Positions 17,143 through 26,160 are shown, counted from the stretch's first letter. The stretch is 64,000 nt of DNA from CALHVX01 sp964640725 (GCA_964640725.1 CAZXIJ010000012.1:62001-126000), one strand, 5' to 3'. Notes: generated by a model not told the origin, from the letters alone. Numbers and translations: made by a program.

Positions 17143-20042
17143 GCTTCACCCCCTGCAAGCCAACCGGCATAGGTCGCCCGGGCGCTCGCCTGCCGCCGTC
17201 GCTGCCAGAGCCAGACGAGCAGGATCCCGAGCAGTGCCAGGGCGTAGTTCAGGTACTCGATCTGCCGTTGCGCAGAGGCCTCCATGGGCGGCAGGGTCCG
17301 ATTGAACTGCCCGCGACCGCGAATCGAGAGCAGGCTCTGATCCTCGAGGGCGTAGTCAACGACGTTCGCCATCAGCTGCGCGGTACCGGTGTAGAAGGTA
17401 CCGTCCGCAGAGCCAATCAATCGGGTGACCTGGTCCGCCAGAAAATCGTTGGAGGCGAACAGGAACAGGCGTGCGGAGTCCGGCGAGCGTGCCACCACCG
17501 AGCTGGCCACCGGCCCTGCCGGCGTCGCGTCAGCCGGCGCTGACGCATCGCCCTCGGCTTCCGGGGCGGCCAGCAACGGCGACGGCTTGTCCTTGAACGC
17601 CGACTCGAAGCGCCCGCTGAGCAGCACGGCCAGGTCGCGCGCGCCGATGTCGCCTTCGGCAACAAATGTCGGCGCGCCGCTCGGGTCGTACTTGGGCATC
17701 ACGTCCAGGCTGGAGGATAGCCAGCTGCCTGCGCTCGAGCGCAGGATGGGCGTGTAGCGCAGGCCAGCGTCATCTGCCGCGGCGGCTTCCGTAAGCTCAA
17801 TCGGCGAGGCCCAGGTCACGGTGGCCTGCGGCAGGCCACCGATCACCGGCAGCTCTTCCGTCAGCCCATCCCCGCGCACATCGGCAAAGAACGGGTAATC
17901 GAGCAATACCATTTCCTGAAAGCTGAAGCCGCCGACCTGGCGGGTGATGGGCGCCGGGAACGCTGCGTTCTGCGGGTCCATGACCAGGGACTCGCCCATG
18001 CTCAGCCCCATCTGGGACAGCCAATCCGCCAGGCCGGAATTCTTGGGCGTCACCGACAGGGAGGTTTGCGACATGCTCGCTGCATAGGGTGCAGTGGCAA
18101 GCACCACGGTACCGCCGCGCATGAGGAACTGGTCGACGGCGAACACGGCTTTCTCGTCCAGGCCTTCGGGCTCGAGCAGCATGAGCAGGTCCGCTGCTTC
18201 CGGCACGGTGCCGCCAGACAGATCCGCGTCGACGACGTTGAAGTCCGAAGCCAGAAAGTCTCGCAGCTGGTTGTACTCATTGCCCCGGGGCGCGCCGGGC
18301 TGGGTGAACGGCGGCGGCGGCTCCGGCGCGGCCAGCGCAACGGTCTTGAGCACGCCGCTGGCGAAACGCTTCAGCCCATCGTTCAGGGTGCGGGTGACCG
18401 CTTCCGTGTTCAGATTCTCCGGCAAAGCCACCTGCACCGTCTCTTCGCCGGAGGTGAGCGTCAGGTAGAAGTAGAACGTATCGGTGCTGAGCAAGCTGGT
18501 CGCCATCGGCTGAAACCCGTATTGCTCGGCAATCTGCGCGGCCAGGGCGCCATCGCCCGCCTGGGGGTCGAGAATCTCGGCACTGAAGCGCTCGCCGCCC
18601 GCTTCCTTTAACGCCGCCAGCGCCTGTTCGAGCTCGCCGTAGAACTCGTCCAGCGGTTGCGGTAGCCGCTCCGGAGGCGTGATGTAGCCGGTAAAGCGCA
18701 CCGGTGCTTTGAGGTTGGCGAACACCTCGCCGCTGCCCTGAAAACCGAACAGCACTTTCTTGATGCTGCGGGTGATGTCGTATTCCGGATTGCGCAGCAC
18801 CACGTCGAGATCGTCTTCGCCCGCGACCTTCACCTCGATCAGGTCGCGAAAGCTGAGCACCTCGAACTCATCGCCGTAGCTGACCAGAATATCGAAGTAG
18901 CTGTTCAGCAGGCTGGCCTGATATCGGTCGCTCACCTGAAACGGCACGGCCCGGATGCCGTATTTGCTGTTGGCCTCGTCCTCCAGCTCCGGGTCCTCGG
19001 CCGGATCGAGAATCTCGACCCGGACCTTGCCGGCGCCGGCCACCTCGTACTCCGACAGCAGGTCGCGCAGCCGCGGCACCAGCGGCGACAGCAACGGATG
19101 GGTGCGCTCGCTGAAGTACCCGCGAATCAGGAGCGGTTCCTGCAGCTGCGACAGGTAAGCCCGGGTCGCTGGCGAGATGGAGTACATCGCCCCTTCCGTC
19201 AGGTCGAGCCGCGGCGGCCGCCAGGCACTGAACACCGCAGCGCCAAGCAGCAGGTTCGCGATCAGCAGGCCAGTGCCCAGGCGCCAGCGTCGATGCCGGC
19301 TGGCGCTGCCGTCGCTCGCCCAGCGGGACGACTCCAGCGAGTAAACGTTCAACGCCAGGAACACCAGAGCGAGGGCCGCGTAGTAGTACAGGTCCCCCAG
19401 ATCGAGGACGCCCCGGGTAATGGACTCGAACCGGGAGCCCGTGCCCAGCGCGCGCAGAAGCTCGGCAGTGCTGCCGCCCGCCAGATCTGTCAGCAGGGGC
19501 GCGCCGACCAGATACAGCGCGCCGCAGGCAAGAACCGCCAGGATCAGGCTGACGATCTGGCTGTCGGTACGCGCGCTGACAAACAGGCCAACGGCCAGAT
19601 AAGCGGCGCCCAGTAACATGGAAGCGAGATAGCCGGCCCAGACCGGGCCCCAGTCGAGATCGCTGATCCAGTGGATGCTCAGAGGCAGCGGCAAGGTCAG
19701 GATCAGAGCCACGGCCAGCAAGGTCCAGCAGGCGAGGAACTTGCCGAGCACAAACTCCCAGGGGCTGACCGGCATCGTGGTCACGAACTCCAGCGTTCCC
19801 GTACGCCGCTCTTCGCTCCACATGCGCATGGTGATCGCGGCAGACAGGAAGATCAGCAGAACGGGCATCCACTCGAAGAGCGGCCGTACGTCAGCTATGT
19901 TCCGGGCAAAGAAGCTCTCTACCCAAAACACCACGAACAGGCTGAACCCGAGAAAGACCCCGAGAAAGAGATAGCCGGTCGGCGCCCCGAAAAACAGGGT
20001 CAGCTCTTTGCTGGCTGTGCGTAGCACCATATCAAAGCGCAT
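17139..20042 (-). CDS. fused ABC-2 permease and GldG-like auxiliary protein
   Basis: A 967-residue membrane protein joining two parts. The first 245 residues are an ABC-2 permease with six helices (GldF-like; WMPVLLIFLSAAITMRMWSEERRTGTLE is characteristic). The remainder is a GldG-like (ABC_transp_aux) ectodomain: LTEGAMYSISPATRAYLSQL, EYEVAGAGKVRVEILDPAED, DQFLMRGGTVVLATAPYA, and a C-terminal helix before the Arg-rich tail. In Bacteroidota the GldA-F-G set supports gliding; in proteobacteria similar operons have no assigned function. It starts 3 bases after the ATPase gene. Confidence 0.88.
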   Translation of the reverse strand: MRFDMVLRTASKELTLFFGAPTGYLFLGVFLGFSLFVVFWVESFFARNIADVRPLFEWMPVLLIFLSAAITMRMWSEERRTGTLEFVTTMPVSPWEFVLGKFLACWTLLAVALILTLPLPLSIHWISDLDWGPVWAGYLASMLLGAAYLAVGLFVSARTDSQIVSLILAVLACGALYLVGAPLLTDLAGGSTAELLRALGTGSRFESITRGVLDLGDLYYYAALALVFLALNVYSLESSRWASDGSASRHRRWRLGTGLLIANLLLGAAVFSAWRPPRLDLTEGAMYSISPATRAYLSQLQEPLLIRGYFSERTHPLLSPLVPRLRDLLSEYEVAGAGKVRVEILDPAEDPELEDEANSKYGIRAVPFQVSDRYQASLLNSYFDILVSYGDEFEVLSFRDLIEVKVAGEDDLDVVLRNPEYDITRSIKKVLFGFQGSGEVFANLKAPVRFTGYITPPERLPQPLDEFYGELEQALAALKEAGGERFSAEILDPQAGDGALAAQIAEQYGFQPMATSLLSTDTFYFYLTLTSGEETVQVALPENLNTEAVTRTLNDGLKRFASGVLKTVALAAPEPPPPFTQPGAPRGNEYNQLRDFLASDFNVVDADLSGGTVPEAADLLMLLEPEGLDEKAVFAVDQFLMRGGTVVLATAPYAASMSQTSLSVTPKNSGLADWLSQMGLSMGESLVMDPQNAAFPAPITRQVGGFSFQEMVLLDYPFFADVRGDGLTEELPVIGGLPQATVTWASPIELTEAAAADDAGLRYTPILRSSAGSWLSSSLDVMPKYDPSGAPTFVAEGDIGARDLAVLLSGRFESAFKDKPSPLLAAPEAEGDASAPADATPAGPVASSVVARSPDSARLFLFASNDFLADQVTRLIGSADGTFYTGTAQLMANVVDYALEDQSLLSIRGRGQFNRTLPPMEASAQRQIEYLNYALALLGILLVWLWQRRRQASARATYAGWLAGGEA

Positions 20043-20045
20043 GTT

Positions 20046-20951
20046 CTAACCCTCGTTCGCTTCGCGGAAAACCCGCTCAAGATCGCGCCGGACTGGCGCC
20101 AGTTCGTAGAGCGCAACGCCGCGTTCCGCGCAGAGCGCGGCCACCGCGGCGGCCTGGTCGTCAAAGCTGCCAGCGTTGGCGGCGAACTGCAGCCGATGCT
20201 CGCCGTCAGCGCCGCTCTCGACCCGCGTCACCCCGGGCAAAGCCTCCAGCGCCGGCGGCAGCGCTGCATCCTGGCCCGTGCGCAGCAGCAAGCCGCCGCT
20301 GCTGCGGAGCTCCGACAGCCGCTCATCCAGAACCAGGGCCCCGCCACGCAGAATCAGCGCGCGATCACAGACCGCGTCGACCTCCTGCATGATGTGGGTC
20401 GACAGAATGACGGTCGCCTGCTCGGCCAGGCGCTGAATAAGCGCTCGCATCTGAGCGGTCTGGGCCGGGTCGAGGCCGTTGGTCGGCTCGTCGAGAATCA
20501 GCACAGCCGGCTCGTGCAGGATCGCCTGCGCCACGCCGACCCGCTGCTTGAAGCCGCGGGACAGCGTGGCGATCGGCGCATGGGCTTTCTCGGCGAGCTC
20601 CGTACGCCGGATTGCAGCAGCCACGGCCTGCTGCGGCCGCACGCCGCGCAGGCTGGCGACGTAGCACAGGTAGTCGGCGACGGTCATTTCCGGATATAGC
20701 GGCAGGCTTTCCGGCAGATACCCCAGCCGCGACTGTGCGGCCTGGCGATCAACCTCGACCTCGATGCCGTCGATGCACGCACTGCCGCCGCTCGGCTCCA
20801 GAAATCCGGTCAGCATCTTCATGATCGTGGTCTTGCCGGCGCCGTTGTGGCCGAGCAGGCCAACGATCTCGCCCGCCTCGATCTTAAACGAGACGCCGTC
20901 GACGGCGACGAGGTCGCCGTAGCGACGGGTGAGGTCGGTCACTTCAATCAT
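20046..20951 (-). CDS. GldA-like ABC transporter ATP-binding protein
   Basis: A 301-residue ATPase that powers the downstream permease. It has Walker A GHNGAGKTT, the ABC signature LSRGFKQR, Walker B AVLILDEPTNGLDP and a switch His (STHIMQEV). The C-terminal 80 residues form the regulatory extension typical of ABC-2 exporters. ATG 20951 (MIEVTDLTRRYGD) is preferred to the GTG two codons earlier. It is the first gene of the operon that continues with the GldF-GldG fusion, DUF4340 and PAP2 genes. Confidence 0.92.
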   Translation of the reverse strand: MIEVTDLTRRYGDLVAVDGVSFKIEAGEIVGLLGHNGAGKTTIMKMLTGFLEPSGGSACIDGIEVEVDRQAAQSRLGYLPESLPLYPEMTVADYLCYVASLRGVRPQQAVAAAIRRTELAEKAHAPIATLSRGFKQRVGVAQAILHEPAVLILDEPTNGLDPAQTAQMRALIQRLAEQATVILSTHIMQEVDAVCDRALILRGGALVLDERLSELRSSGGLLLRTGQDAALPPALEALPGVTRVESGADGEHRLQFAANAGSFDDQAAAVAALCAERGVALYELAPVRRDLERVFREANEG

Positions 20952-21067
20952 GGGCACGGCCTGCAGCGTTCATTCAAAGCGGGCAAAATAGGGACCCTCA
21001 GAAAAAAATCAACCTTCCTGGCCGCCGATTGACCGGCACTGGCGGCAGGCAGGCGCACGAGCCGAGC

Positions 21068-21721
21068 ATGCCCAGCCCACAGAACCGAATCATCGACGGC
21101 CCGGCGGGGCCTCTGGAGGCCCGCCTGCTGCCCGGAGCCAGCCGGGAAAGCGCCGATCCAAGCGCGCCCCAGGCGGTGCTCTGCCACCCGCACCCGCTCT
21201 ATGGCGGCTCCATGGACGATGCCGTGCTCGACGCGCTGGCGCGCCCGCTGCACCAGTCCGGTCACGACGTCTGGCGGTTCAATTTTCGGGGCGTGGGCGG
21301 CAGCGCCGGCAGCCATGACGGACAGGGCGGCGAAGCAGACGATGTCAGCGCCGTGCTGGCTGCCGTCCAGGCCGACCGGGACGGGGGCTCCGCACCGCTG
21401 CTCGCCGGCTATTCCTTTGGCGCGGCGATGGCCTGGCAGGCGGCGAGCAAGGATCGAATCAGCGAGCTGTGGCTCATCGCGCCGCCCCTGGGCGTGATGG
21501 CCTTCGAAGCCCGCCTGCTGGCCGTGCCGCTGCAGCTGTGGCTGGGCGGCGCGGACAGCTACTGCGCAGAGGACGACGCCCGCGCTTTCGCCCGGACGGC
21601 CGGGGCGGCGCCCGCCCGGGCGGTGACGGTGCTGCCCGAAGCCGGGCACTTCTTTGCCGGGGCGCTGGACGCGCTCAGCGACTGCGCGGCGGCCCGCCTG
21701 GGCGCCCGGGAGAATCAGTAA
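21068..21721 (+). CDS. alpha/beta hydrolase
   Basis: A 217-residue serine hydrolase. It shows the block HPHPLYGGSMDD near the N-terminus, seen in small YsfB/CocE-like hydrolases. The nucleophile elbow is GYSFGA, with an Asp in LGGADSYC and the catalytic His in EAGHFF. Esterase activity is likely; the substrate is unknown. ATG 21068 begins MPSPQNRIIDGPAG; the 13 codons upstream are not conserved-looking. It overlaps the converging NnrU gene by 7 bases. Confidence 0.82.
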   Translation: MPSPQNRIIDGPAGPLEARLLPGASRESADPSAPQAVLCHPHPLYGGSMDDAVLDALARPLHQSGHDVWRFNFRGVGGSAGSHDGQGGEADDVSAVLAAVQADRDGGSAPLLAGYSFGAAMAWQAASKDRISELWLIAPPLGVMAFEARLLAVPLQLWLGGADSYCAEDDARAFARTAGAAPARAVTVLPEAGHFFAGALDALSDCAAARLGARENQ

Positions 21722-22410
21722 AGCTCGATGCCCCCGAGCCACTCGTGGCCGAAGTACATGGCCAGGTACAGCGCCGTGCCTGCCAGCGCAGGGAGCAGCA
21801 GTTCCTTCAGCCGCAGCTGGTTGTCGCCGCGCACAATTGCGGCAAAGGGGACATTGCTGGTCAGCGTCGCGTAGTCCTGCCAGGGCTCGCCCAGCTGCCG
21901 CGACTTCTTGGCATCAAGGCTGACGGTGCCGAGCAGCGACAACAGCAGAAAGCTGCCGAAGAACGGCACCGAGGCTTGATCGCCATTGGCAACCAAATGG
22001 CTGGCGGCCCACAAGATCACCGCCCACTGGAACGGGTGACGGGTAATCCGGTTCACGCCGGTCGCCGCTGCGGCGCGCTGCTCCGGATCCCGCACCAGCG
22101 CGCCCTGCCCGACCATAGTCGGGTTGCGCACCATAAACCCGCCCAGCAGCAGGATCGCCGCAGGCCAAAGCAGCACTTTGGGCAGGTAGTTGATCTCGTA
22201 GCTGGGGTACCAGAAGTAGCTGGTCCGCGGCGCCTCGACATACAGCCAGACCAGGCTGCCCATGGTGACCAGGGTGAGCAGCGAGTAGAAGACCTGATAG
22301 GTTCCTTCGCCCAGGCCTGCGACCAACCGGTCCCGGAGCCCGGCGCCGCTGATGCCAAGGTGGGTCAAAAGCATCACGATGCCGGCGATGGCGATGGTCA
22401 GTGCGGTCAC
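21715..22410 (-). CDS. NnrU family membrane protein
   Basis: A 231-residue inner-membrane protein with about six helices. NnrU/isoprenylcysteine methyltransferase-like features include ITRHPFQWAVILWAASHLVANGD and KKSRQLGEPWQDY. NnrU was named for nitrite/nitric oxide reduction loci, but most homologues have no denitrification genes nearby, and none are seen here. GTG 22410 has AGAGGA about 9 bases upstream. It is divergent from the SDR gene. Confidence 0.88.
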   Translation of the reverse strand: MTALTIAIAGIVMLLTHLGISGAGLRDRLVAGLGEGTYQVFYSLLTLVTMGSLVWLYVEAPRTSYFWYPSYEINYLPKVLLWPAAILLLGGFMVRNPTMVGQGALVRDPEQRAAAATGVNRITRHPFQWAVILWAASHLVANGDQASVPFFGSFLLLSLLGTVSLDAKKSRQLGEPWQDYATLTSNVPFAAIVRGDNQLRLKELLLPALAGTALYLAMYFGHEWLGGIELY

Positions 22411-22499
22411 AGTCGGTTTCCTCTGGCGGTGCCCGGGTCTGCGCCGGGCGACGCAAAGAGGTTACCCTACCCGGCACTACAGTCCATGGGAGTGGAGCA

Positions 22500-23333
22500 A
22501 TGGGAAGACTGCAGGGCAAGACCGCGCTCGTTACCGGCGCAGCGCGAGGCTTGGGAGCCGCGATCGCCGGGCGCTTTGCCGAGGAAGGTGCCGAAGTGAT
22601 CGTCAACGATCTGAGCGCCGCCGACGCCGGCAAGCGTGGCGAATCCTTTGGCGGCTACGGCGTGAGCGCGGACGTCAGCGACCCGGCCTCCGTGGCTGCC
22701 ATGTTCGACCAGGTCAAGGCGCGCAGCGGCAAGCTGGACATTCTGGTCAACAATGCCGGCATCAGCGGGCTGGAAGGCGACAACGAAGCCCGGGAACGAA
22801 TTGCCCGCATGGCCGATGCCCACGCCCGCATGGCCAGCGGCGAAACCGTTGCCCCGGAGGAGCTGCAGCTGTCCTCGTTGGCGGACGTCACCGACAGCGA
22901 GTGGGCGCGCATGATGGGCATTCACGTCAACGGCACCTTTCACTGCACGCGATCAGCGCTGGCGCTGATGGCGCCGCGGGAAACCGACGGCGCCATCATC
23001 AATCTGGGCAGCATCATGGGCACCTTCGGTCGTGCAGGCGGGTCGGCCTACTGCACCGCCAAGGCAGCGATTCTTGGCTTCACGCGGTCCGTCGCTCACG
23101 AGCTGGCCGGGCACAACATACGAGTCAACGCCATCGCGCCGGGCTGGATCCATACGGACATGACCGACCCGCTGGAACCGATGCACCCGATGCTGATTGC
23201 CCAGACCCCTCAGGGGCGCCTCGGGGAGCCAGACGACATTGCCTTTGCAGCCCTGTACCTTGCCAGCGAAGAAGCCCGGTTCGTAACCGGGCAGACCCTG
23301 TCGCCAAACGGCGGCTGGTACATGAGCCAGTAG
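22500..23333 (+). CDS. short-chain dehydrogenase/reductase with an insertion before the catalytic region
   Basis: A 277-residue NAD(P)-dependent oxidoreductase. The cofactor motif is TGAARGLGAAIA, with Asp in VIVNDLS favouring NAD(H). NNAG, the catalytic Ser (NLGSIMG) and YCTAK are all present. About 35 extra residues lie between NNAGIS and the helix SEWARMMGIHVNGTF (region with EARERIARMADAHARMASGE), longer than usual in classical SDRs. ATG 22500 has GGAG upstream. The substrate is unknown; steroids and hydroxy-acyl compounds are common for the group. Confidence 0.88.
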   Translation: MGRLQGKTALVTGAARGLGAAIAGRFAEEGAEVIVNDLSAADAGKRGESFGGYGVSADVSDPASVAAMFDQVKARSGKLDILVNNAGISGLEGDNEARERIARMADAHARMASGETVAPEELQLSSLADVTDSEWARMMGIHVNGTFHCTRSALALMAPRETDGAIINLGSIMGTFGRAGGSAYCTAKAAILGFTRSVAHELAGHNIRVNAIAPGWIHTDMTDPLEPMHPMLIAQTPQGRLGEPDDIAFAALYLASEEARFVTGQTLSPNGGWYMSQ

Positions 23334-23367
23334 GCAACGCCAGGTCACGACGCCCGCCGCTGCGCCG

Positions 23368-23553
23368 CTAGCCGAGAGATCCTCCGGGCATGGCAATCGC
23401 GCGCGGTGGCCGCGGCGTTGCAAGGCCACCGAAATCGCCCGTCGGATCAACGTAGGGCGGCTGCACAGGGACCGGTCGGCGCGCAAAGGGCAGATGCTTG
23501 GGAGCGTACCCGCCGGCGACGGCGGGCAGCTCTCGCTGTTTCAGAGTTCGCAT
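23368..23553 (-). CDS. putative double-glycine-leader secreted peptide (bacteriocin/RiPP-like)
   Basis: A 61-codon gene on the strand opposite its neighbours. ATG 23553 follows AGGAG with a normal 6-8 base spacing. Residues 1-15 read MRTLKQRELPAVAGG and fit the double-glycine leader consensus exactly: Leu-12, Glu-8, Leu-7, Val-4, Gly-2, Gly-1. Such leaders are cut by C39 peptidases of dedicated ABC exporters. The remaining 46-residue core is rich in Pro, Arg and Gly, contains no Cys, Ser/Thr-dehydration or lasso signature, and has the motif RRPVPVQPP. No peptidase-exporter or immunity gene is in the window. The product could be a bacteriocin or a signalling peptide, or an exported peptide of other use; this is inference from the leader alone. 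Confidence 0.55.
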   Translation of the reverse strand: MRTLKQRELPAVAGGYAPKHLPFARRPVPVQPPYVDPTGDFGGLATPRPPRAIAMPGGSLG

Positions 23554-23671
23554 GGTTCAGGCTCCTGGAGGGTTCAAGACAATCCTGGGGGTATCGCGGC
23601 GCCCTGTCTGGCAGCGACCCGCCCGCTGCAATGCTGGTAAGGTCCCGCTGTCGAGTCAGCTGGAAGCCCGC

Positions 23672-24613
23672 ATGTCGTTCCCCGAAGCCACCATGATCGA
23701 GTTGGGTGACGTCACCCTGGAAGTGTTTACCGCAACTCCGGCAGGCGTCAAAAATCCGCCCGCAGCCCTGCTGTGCCACGGCTGGCCGGAACATGCCTAC
23801 AGCTGGCGAGCGCAGGTACCGATGCTGCTGGAGCTGGGCTATCAGGTGATCGTGCCCAACCAGCGCGGCTACGGCGCGTCGAGCCGGCCGGAGGATGTCA
23901 CCGCCTACGATGCCGATGCACTGACCGGCGATCTGGTCGGCCTGCTGGATCACTACGGCCATGACCAGGCGGTCTTCATTGGCCACGACTGGGGCGCCAT
24001 CAACGTCTGGAATGCGGGGCTGCTGCATCCGGATCGGGTCAGCCACATCATCAACCTGAGCGTGCCCTACTTTCCCCGCGGCGAGACCGAGTGGGTCAGC
24101 TTCTGGGAAAAGATGTTGGGCCCGGACTTCTACATCGTGCACTTCAACCGCCAGCCGGGCGTTGCCGATGCCGCTTTTGCCGCCAACGCCGAATCGTTTC
24201 TGCGCAACCTGTACCGGACCCGGCAGTGGGAGCACCCCGCGGTCGATCTCGGTCCCGGCATGGCCATGATCAACATCGCCCAGCGCGACAGCATGCCCGG
24301 CGATCCGCTCATGAGCGATGCCGAGCTGAACGTGTTCCTGAGCGCCTTCCAGCAGGCCGGATTTACCGGCGGAATCAACTGGTACCGCAACTTCACTCGC
24401 AACTGGTCAAGGCTGGAGGGCATTCCGGAGCGCTTCGAGCAGCCGACCCTGATGATCTACGGGCAGTACGACATGGTGCCGCCGTCAGAAACCCTGGGCA
24501 GCTACGTGCCGGACCTGGAAGTGGTCACCCTGCCCTGCGGGCACTGGATCCAGCAGGAAGAGCCGGACGCAACCAACGCCGCCATCAACCGCTGGCTGCA
24601 GCAGCGCCGCTAA
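23672..24613 (+). CDS. epoxide hydrolase-like alpha/beta hydrolase
   Basis: A 313-residue alpha/beta hydrolase of the epoxide hydrolase/haloalkane dehalogenase branch. It has the oxyanion motif HGWPE (HGxP), the nucleophile Asp in GHDWGA, VPNQRGYGASSRPE, a cap domain, and the catalytic His in LPCGHWIQQEEP. These residues fit epoxide ring opening through an aspartyl ester. ATG 23672 (MSFPEATMIEL) is chosen; the open frame upstream overlaps the small peptide gene on the other strand and is not hydrolase-like. Confidence 0.87.
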   Translation: MSFPEATMIELGDVTLEVFTATPAGVKNPPAALLCHGWPEHAYSWRAQVPMLLELGYQVIVPNQRGYGASSRPEDVTAYDADALTGDLVGLLDHYGHDQAVFIGHDWGAINVWNAGLLHPDRVSHIINLSVPYFPRGETEWVSFWEKMLGPDFYIVHFNRQPGVADAAFAANAESFLRNLYRTRQWEHPAVDLGPGMAMINIAQRDSMPGDPLMSDAELNVFLSAFQQAGFTGGINWYRNFTRNWSRLEGIPERFEQPTLMIYGQYDMVPPSETLGSYVPDLEVVTLPCGHWIQQEEPDATNAAINRWLQQRR

Positions 24614-24620
24614 GCGGGCG

Positions 24621-25013
24621 CTAGAGGCGGTCGGCGAGCTGTACCAGCGCGCCGATGATGCCGCCCAGCACCAGCGCGAGATTCGCAGCCGCCGTCAGCA
24701 GCATGCCCGGACCGCGCTTGGTCGGCTCTCGCACGTAGCGGTTGAAGTACAGCTGCCGCCCGCCCAGGAACAGCAGAGCAAAGGCGGCGGCGTACAGATC
24801 GCCAATGAAGTGCGCGCTCGCAAAGGCCGCCGGCAACATGATCACCAACTGCTCCAGGGTGTTCTGGTGCGCGCGAAAATACCGCTCAAAGTCTTCGCTG
24901 CCGGTGACCGCCGGCGCAGCAACGCCGCTGCGGCCCCGAGCACGGCCCACGGCGACGCCGAAGCCGAGGTACTGAAGTAACGCCAACATGGTGACGATGG
25001 TGGTGGCGATCAT
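24621..25013 (-). CDS. MAPEG family membrane protein
   Basis: A 130-residue integral membrane protein with four helices. MAPEG signatures are FERYFRAHQNTLEQLVIMLPA and LYFNRYVREPTKRGPG. Eukaryotic MAPEG members are glutathione transferases or eicosanoid enzymes; in bacteria the role is usually glutathione-linked detoxification or unknown. The ATG overlaps the stop of the upstream thioesterase gene by 4 bases, so the two are coupled. Confidence 0.9.
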   Translation of the reverse strand: MIATTIVTMLALLQYLGFGVAVGRARGRSGVAAPAVTGSEDFERYFRAHQNTLEQLVIMLPAAFASAHFIGDLYAAAFALLFLGGRQLYFNRYVREPTKRGPGMLLTAAANLALVLGGIIGALVQLADRL

Positions 25014-25489
25014 GGTGTGGGCGCTCCCGAGCCGGTGCTGACCGGCGGCACCATATCACTGCGCACCATGAAACGGGCGGTCGCTTCGGCCACGCAAACG
25101 CCGTCGCCGCGGCGCAGAACGCGCCCGGCCATATCGGCCAGCCGGCCCCGGCGGCGCTCGCAACGGCTTTCGAGCGTCACCGGAGTCCCGATCTCGAGCG
25201 GTTCCCGATAGCGGATATCGGCCCGCGCCGTAAAGCAGGCAATGCCCTCGAGCCAGAGCCAGTTCGCCATCACGTCATCGAGCAGGGAAAACAGCAGCCC
25301 GCCGTGCATGACCCTGTCATAGCCGGCGTGCTCGATCCGCGGCGTGAACTCGCCCAGGCACAGGTCCCCCTCCCGGCGAAAGCGCACCTTCAGGCCGATC
25401 GGGTTGTCTGGCCCGCAAACGAAGCAGCCGTTGGCCTGTTCGTCTGTATTCGTTGATTGGTCCTGCAACTTTTCCTGCTCCTCAAGCAT
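25010..25489 (-). CDS. PaaI-like hotdog thioesterase
   Basis: A 159-residue hotdog-fold protein. The family core is visible as HAGYDRVMHGGLLFSLLDDV, with HGG and the Asp of the active helix, followed by FTARADIRYREPLEIG. An N-terminal CFVCGPDNPIGLKVRF motif is typical of the subgroup. It probably hydrolyses a small acyl-CoA. ATG 25489 is used, although a TTG at about codon 8 has a better purine tract before it. It is transcribed with the MAPEG gene and divergent from the CoA pyrophosphatase gene. Confidence 0.88.
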   Translation of the reverse strand: MLEEQEKLQDQSTNTDEQANGCFVCGPDNPIGLKVRFRREGDLCLGEFTPRIEHAGYDRVMHGGLLFSLLDDVMANWLWLEGIACFTARADIRYREPLEIGTPVTLESRCERRRGRLADMAGRVLRRGDGVCVAEATARFMVRSDMVPPVSTGSGAPTP

Positions 25490-25521
25490 CAGGCGGTCAG
25501 GGCGAAGTATGATGACGCGCT

Positions 25522-26160
25522 ATGAGCGTTCGCAACACGTCAGTCCTGTCCCCCACCATCGACGAGATCGAGGCCGCACTGGCGGCCCGGCCGGCCACCA
25601 TCGAGGCCCTGGGGCCGCAAACCCGCGAAGCCGCGGTCGCGATCATTCTGCGCCCGGGCCCGGGCGCGCCCGAGGTGCTGTTCATCAAGCGGGCCGAAAA
25701 GCCCGGGGATCCCTGGTCCGGCCACATGGCCTTTCCCGGCGGCCACCGGGAGCCGGAAGACGGCTCCATGCGGGTGGCAGCAGAACGGGAAACCCACGAA
25801 GAGGTCGGGATCGACCTGGTTCGGCACGGGCGCTATCTGGGGCCCATCCACCAGCAGCGCGCGGCGCCCCGGGGCAGGACCCTGGACATGATCATCGCGC
25901 CAGAAGTCTTCCTGCTGGAGCGCCCTGCCCCAACGATTCTGAACTACGAAGTCGAGGACGTGGTCTGGCTGCGGCTCGATGCGTTGCTGGACAACCGCTG
26001 GCACGATACGGAAACCCTGGCCGTTGCCAACAGCCCCACGGTGTTCAACGGCTACCGCCTGCCGGACAGCGGCTACTTCATCTGGGGGCTAACCTACCGG
26101 ATGCTGAAAACATTTTTCTGGACCCTCGACCCGCAGTGGTCGCCGCTGGACAGTGAGTAA
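25522..26160 (+). CDS. NUDIX hydrolase, CoA pyrophosphatase-like
   Basis: A 212-residue NUDIX enzyme. The box is FPGG (71-74) through ERETHEEVG (88-96), preceded by FIKRAEKPGDPWSGHMAF, which resembles the NUDT7/YeaB signature for CoA diphosphatases. It would split CoA or CoA esters to phosphopantetheine and ADP. The glutamate normally five residues after the box glycine is shifted (EPED), so exact metal ligation is less certain. It lies 32 bases from the divergent thioesterase gene, so both CoA-related genes may share a promoter region. Confidence 0.85.
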   Translation: MSVRNTSVLSPTIDEIEAALAARPATIEALGPQTREAAVAIILRPGPGAPEVLFIKRAEKPGDPWSGHMAFPGGHREPEDGSMRVAAERETHEEVGIDLVRHGRYLGPIHQQRAAPRGRTLDMIIAPEVFLLERPAPTILNYEVEDVVWLRLDALLDNRWHDTETLAVANSPTVFNGYRLPDSGYFIWGLTYRMLKTFFWTLDPQWSPLDSE

